Shown here piece after piece: positions 60,001-64,000 of a stretch of DNA of 64,000 nt. This DNA is from Edolisoma coerulescens. Taxonomy: Eukaryota > Chordata > Aves > Passeriformes > Campephagidae. The first letter of the stretch is position 1, and every line of letters starts with the position of its first letter. Below the pieces are notes generated by a model. The model was not told the DNA's origin. It ran no database searches and saw only the letters and a list, made by a program, of their open reading frames with translations. A program made the position numbers and the translations under genes. The DNA lies in assembly GCA_013397115.1 (NCBI GenBank), contig VWZW01007169.1, forward strand, positions 2,011,451 through 2,075,450, in the 5' to 3' direction.

Positions 60001-63000
60001 AACCTACTGTTGTTTTCCTGAGATAACCTAACATCTGTGGCTTGAAAAACCCTCAACATTTCAATCTGCCTTTGGCTTATATCAGCAAGTCCTGTTAATG
60101 AATGTATATTTGTTATTTTACTTAAATATCAGGCATTTACAAAAAGCGTGGGAGCACGGTCATAATTACATTACAACTACATTTTTTCTGTCATCTTTTC
60201 TTGGACTCTGTCAACAGTCTCCATACAAAAGAACTGCTAAAGGCACTTTGGTTGTAGGCTCAGTGCTGCCACTTCAGATTTCTGGCTTTTGAGCTAAGAT
60301 TTAACCACAAAGCCTCAGCTGAACTTTGTGGCTATGTACTTAAAAGATGAGCTGGCACCTTTAAATCAGTTCAGCCCATGGGCCCAGAGGAGAGAAAAGT
60401 CAGCTCCAGAGTGCACACAGATGCACTGAAGCTTTTTCATCCACATGTGGGCAAACTTTTATGTTGAAGCTATATTAAATTGCTAAAGGCAAACAAAACT
60501 ACTTTGCTAGGTAGTCTTAAAGTTTATTTTTACCTGATGATGACATTTGCATTGGGAGTGAGGTACAGCAGCAGAAAGCCCACAAGGGCAGCATCAATGG
60601 AACAGATATTGAAAAGAACAAAAAAAACCCTGTTTCTTTTCAAGTCCTCCATACTTGTAAATGTGAGACCTATTGCTGTGATAAATGAAAGGGTCATGAG
60701 CCAATGCACTAGAGGAGGATGAAATAGCACATCTGTGTGAAATACAATACTGACTTTTCAAAGTTTGTTTAAAATCAGGGCAGCCGGTCCAGTCCAGGCT
60801 GGCTCTGCCCAGGGTTTACCAAGGGGTGGGTGCACATAGCACTGCCCTGGGCAGCTCTGTGGGTCTTGCTGTCTGGTGCTATTTTCATAATCAGCAGTGT
60901 GTCACTAACTATGTATCTCACAGCCTGCCCTTCCCTGGCACCTGAAGCTCTGGCTCCCCACCCCTTCCCATCCTTTCCCACCAGGTCTGGCTGCTATGGA
61001 AGATGGAGCAGGTTCTCCTTCCTTCTCTCAGGCCCAGATGGTGCTCACAGCCCAGTGCAAAACCCTGACCTGGATCCTGCTGTTCAGGGCTGTCCGTGGG
61101 CTGAGGGAGCCTGCGCTGCTCCTCTGCACTCCAGGGGCACTTCTGGAGAGGGGGACTGGGAAAAACTGGGAGCAGCAATGGAGGATTAGCTGCACCTACA
61201 GGGCTGCTACCAAAGTATCTGAAAAGCTTGTTTTAAAAACCAATCTTATTGCATGTAGGAGTAATTTCAGTAGTCTGCACTTCTTAGCTCTTATTTTGTG
61301 TATGGCAGTATGTGTCAGTGAGCAGAACTTAATAATACTTCACCCATATGAACCTTGGTGATTGCGTGCAGCTTCAGCAGAATAACAAAATTAATTCTCT
61401 GATGACTTCACAGTAGTTTTGGGGAATAATAAGCTGACCTTTTGCATTTATTTTGAACATAGAAAACACTACAAATTTATTAAAACAGGGACCTGCAGAT
61501 TAATATTTCAAGTGTTATTGAAAACAACAAATTTCTTTATTTATAAAGATTTAAAATTCTACCTACTTGAACCTGTTAGAGCACATAATGTAAAACACAA
61601 GTATAAAAATGTCATGTAAGATTCAAATATTATAGGCTTCTAAAACATACATGCTCTGAATAGCAACCCCAAATAATGTCAGTGAAGAATACAGGTGATG
61701 TAAACCTTTACTGGTTTCTATTCTGACAATAAATCACTGTAAGTCTATTGCCTCATTTAAAACTTAGTTATGTAGTTGAATCATGCTCACTTTTAGGTCA
61801 TTCTTTTAATGAGTAATTTCGCTGGTGTATCACCATACAATGTCAAAGTATTATAATCAATTAAAATAATAAACAACTAGATTATTTAGTAGCTAAACAT
61901 AACAATTATTGTTCTGTGTGTATCAAAACTTCATTTCCACCGGAACTACAGTAGAGCCCTGTCCTAAGAGCCAATACAGTTTCTCATTTTCACTATTATA
62001 GAATTGTTATAGCTTGAGAGAGAAATTTATACAGATGTGAGTTCCATCACTTGTTACAATCAGCTGCACAGTCTGCTCTGGAATGTTTTGGTCCTCGGAG
62101 TGGGGATTATGGCCAGTGCTTGTACTATGATCTCCATTGCTTGAATTTTCTGGCCCACTCTTTCTATTAGTAAAAGGTCCAAGTACAAAAAAGAACAGTC
62201 CGTTTGTAACTCAGACAGGGAAACTTGTCAAGAGGTTTGCTGACAGCAAATTTCGTTTAGCTAGTTATACTATAAGCAACTTACTCTACAGGTGCATTTT
62301 GCATTCAAATTATTTTTTATCAAGATCTTTTCCTAATAATATTAAAATGTGTTTATAAAGCCTGTAAGTGGTTTGTATAATAAGATTTTTAATAAGCTGG
62401 CATATTAAATTAAGTTTTGTAGAAGTGCTTCAGGTGTTGATAGAACTAACACACGGTACATCATTAACTTTATCATAAACTTCAGCTTCTCTTCATGCAA
62501 AAATACACAGCTCTGCAGCAGTAACTATCAGCTGCTTTGCACTGCAAACTGTGTTTTGTTGACTGTTTATCAGGATTGTCTGTGGCTGTGGTACCTAAGC
62601 CCTGCTGCCAGAGTCATCCAGCTGCTCAGTCAGCCCAGGCTGGTTCTCAGGCCCTGTGCTCTTTGCTGCAAGACACAAATGAGAGCAGCCCAGTGGCACC
62701 ACAGGCTGGTCTGCTGAAGCCCAGCTGAGATCAGCTCTCTGTCCTTGAAAGGAAAACTGTGGAAATGACCCTCCACGTTTGCTGTCTGAATGGCCAGGGC
62801 ACACCAGATGAAGCATATCTTAACCTTACCATACATGTCTTAACTTTGATTTACCTTGTTTGTAAATCAGAATGAGAGATAGGATTGCACAGGAAGCAGA
62901 AAGCCAGAGTTCTGCATTCTGTAGTTAATGTTGAAGTGTCTGACATTACATGGATAAGTCAGATTGTCCTTTCATTACCATCTACTGGTTTTATAGGAAA

Positions 63001-64000
63001 CTTATGCTCCTGACTTTCAAAAAGCAGAGGTTTCCCTGCTCAGGGGAAACCTACCTCAGGGTTTTCCAGAGCACCTAATCTTCCTTGTGAGTTGCTGCTC
63101 TCTTTGCTGCTGGCAAAAACCCATGTGTTGGTGGCACGATGATCTCACACCTGGTCATGTAACTAGGACTTTGTGTATGCCTTATGTGACAAAATTGTCT
63201 TCCCCATAATGGGGAATATTTCTCTTTACCTGGTGGATGACGGTATGGGGTGTGCTCCAGTGTTTGGATAAGAGGCCAACAGGGGATCAGTGAAACAATC
63301 CTCCTCATACCTAATTTGGATGCCAGAAGTTGTCTAAAACAAATGATGCGAGTATGAGTACCTTTTTTAGAGGTCTCCTAATTAATTTGTAAATCTATGG
63401 TCATATTCTCCTTGTTGTCCACATTTTTCTTCACTTCATATACTCTTCATTTGCCTTCTCACATTTTGTTCTTCTGTGTGAGGTTTGTCATATCTCAAAG
63501 TGGCAGGTCACTGAAAAATCTCCCAGTGAGTTGGAAGTATAACATGTTTTGTCTTGATTCTGATTTTGGCTTCAAGAAACTTGAGGTGGTATGAGAAAAG
63601 CTCAATTTCTCCAACCCCCTTTGCTGGGCCAGTCACCATAGCTTACCCTGTCTCAACTCCTTGAGCCACCAAATGATGTTAATGATAAGTACCTCTGTCA
63701 GGTGCTGGAAGAACAGCAGCATTATAAATAAAAACAAAGCAATGAAGTGATCCATCACACAGATTCAGCACCTGGCATTAGCTGAAGTTTCTTACCCTGA
63801 GGAAGTGAGGAGCTGCTGGCTATGCAGGCTCAGAAGTGTAACACTGTGTGTCAGTTACCCTGGCAAGATCCATGTCCCAAAACGATGCTTTGTGCCCTAG
63901 GGGTGATAATGGCAATCTCACCCCAAACAAAAAAGAAAATAAAATACTTTTTTTCTTGATAACATTTGGTTAAGGTATATGGTTATTGCCATTCACTCTT
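60001..64000. other. intergenic, no gene seen
   Basis: A GC-richer patch at 60,780-61,200 holds four overlapping frames on both strands. 61,400-62,500 is very AT-rich with scattered TAAT motifs (for example TAGTAGCTAAACATAACAATTATTG near 61,888) but no clear unit. The last kilobase is featureless. Confidence 0.6.

Noticed and set aside
1..64000. tRNA genes, rRNA, CRISPR arrays and prokaryotic operons
   Set aside because: No TTCGAATC-type B box with a cloverleaf context, no rRNA-like sequence, and no regularly spaced direct repeats were seen; the sequence is eukaryotic in character.

Overview
This window looks like a vertebrate gene desert, most likely from a bird. The base composition is AT-rich with short GC-rich patches. 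Interspersed repeats are few. The recognisable ones are two short, old CR1-type LINE fragments, one inverted-repeat element, and scattered microsatellites and A/C-rich low-complexity tracts. The taxon call is an inference from repeat type and density, because no gene allows a direct identification. I found no protein-coding gene, rRNA or tRNA that I can support. Nearly all open frames are short, sit in GC-rich patches where stops are rare, overlap frames on the other strand, and resemble no family I know.

Layout. 1-9.4 kb is plain intergenic sequence with A/C tracts, an unusually long minus-strand open frame (6045-6557) and a weak exon-like segment (7727-7825). 9.38-9.79 kb is an AT-rich block carrying a duplicated 20-base motif. 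16.67-16.84 kb holds a large imperfect inverted repeat (MITE-like), followed at 17.48-17.96 kb by the only strong CpG island. 19.6-20.0, 29.5-29.7, 33.8-34.3, 35.1-35.3, 39.9-40.2, 45.0-45.6, 48.4-48.6, 51.8-52.0, 53.4-53.6, 54.2-54.4 and 55.4-55.6 kb have the texture of conserved non-coding elements: TAAT cores, octamer-like motifs and short dyads in otherwise repeat-free AT-rich DNA. A weaker CpG-rich patch lies at 50.57-50.96 kb. Simple and tandem repeats cluster at 44.8-48.1 kb and 52.7-52.8 kb. 55.6-64 kb is largely featureless.

The best overall reading is a regulatory desert: a string of candidate distal enhancers for a gene outside the window, plus one CpG island that may mark an unannotated transcript. 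The single most structured element is 54,190-54,410, with repeated TAATTA cores, octamer-like sites, a perfect 12-base direct repeat and a dyad. Next are the 10-base spaced palindrome at 51,899-51,934, the 16.7 kb inverted repeat and the 17.5 kb CpG island. Conservation could not be measured here, so every enhancer call is inference from sequence texture. I do not see a novel multi-gene system.
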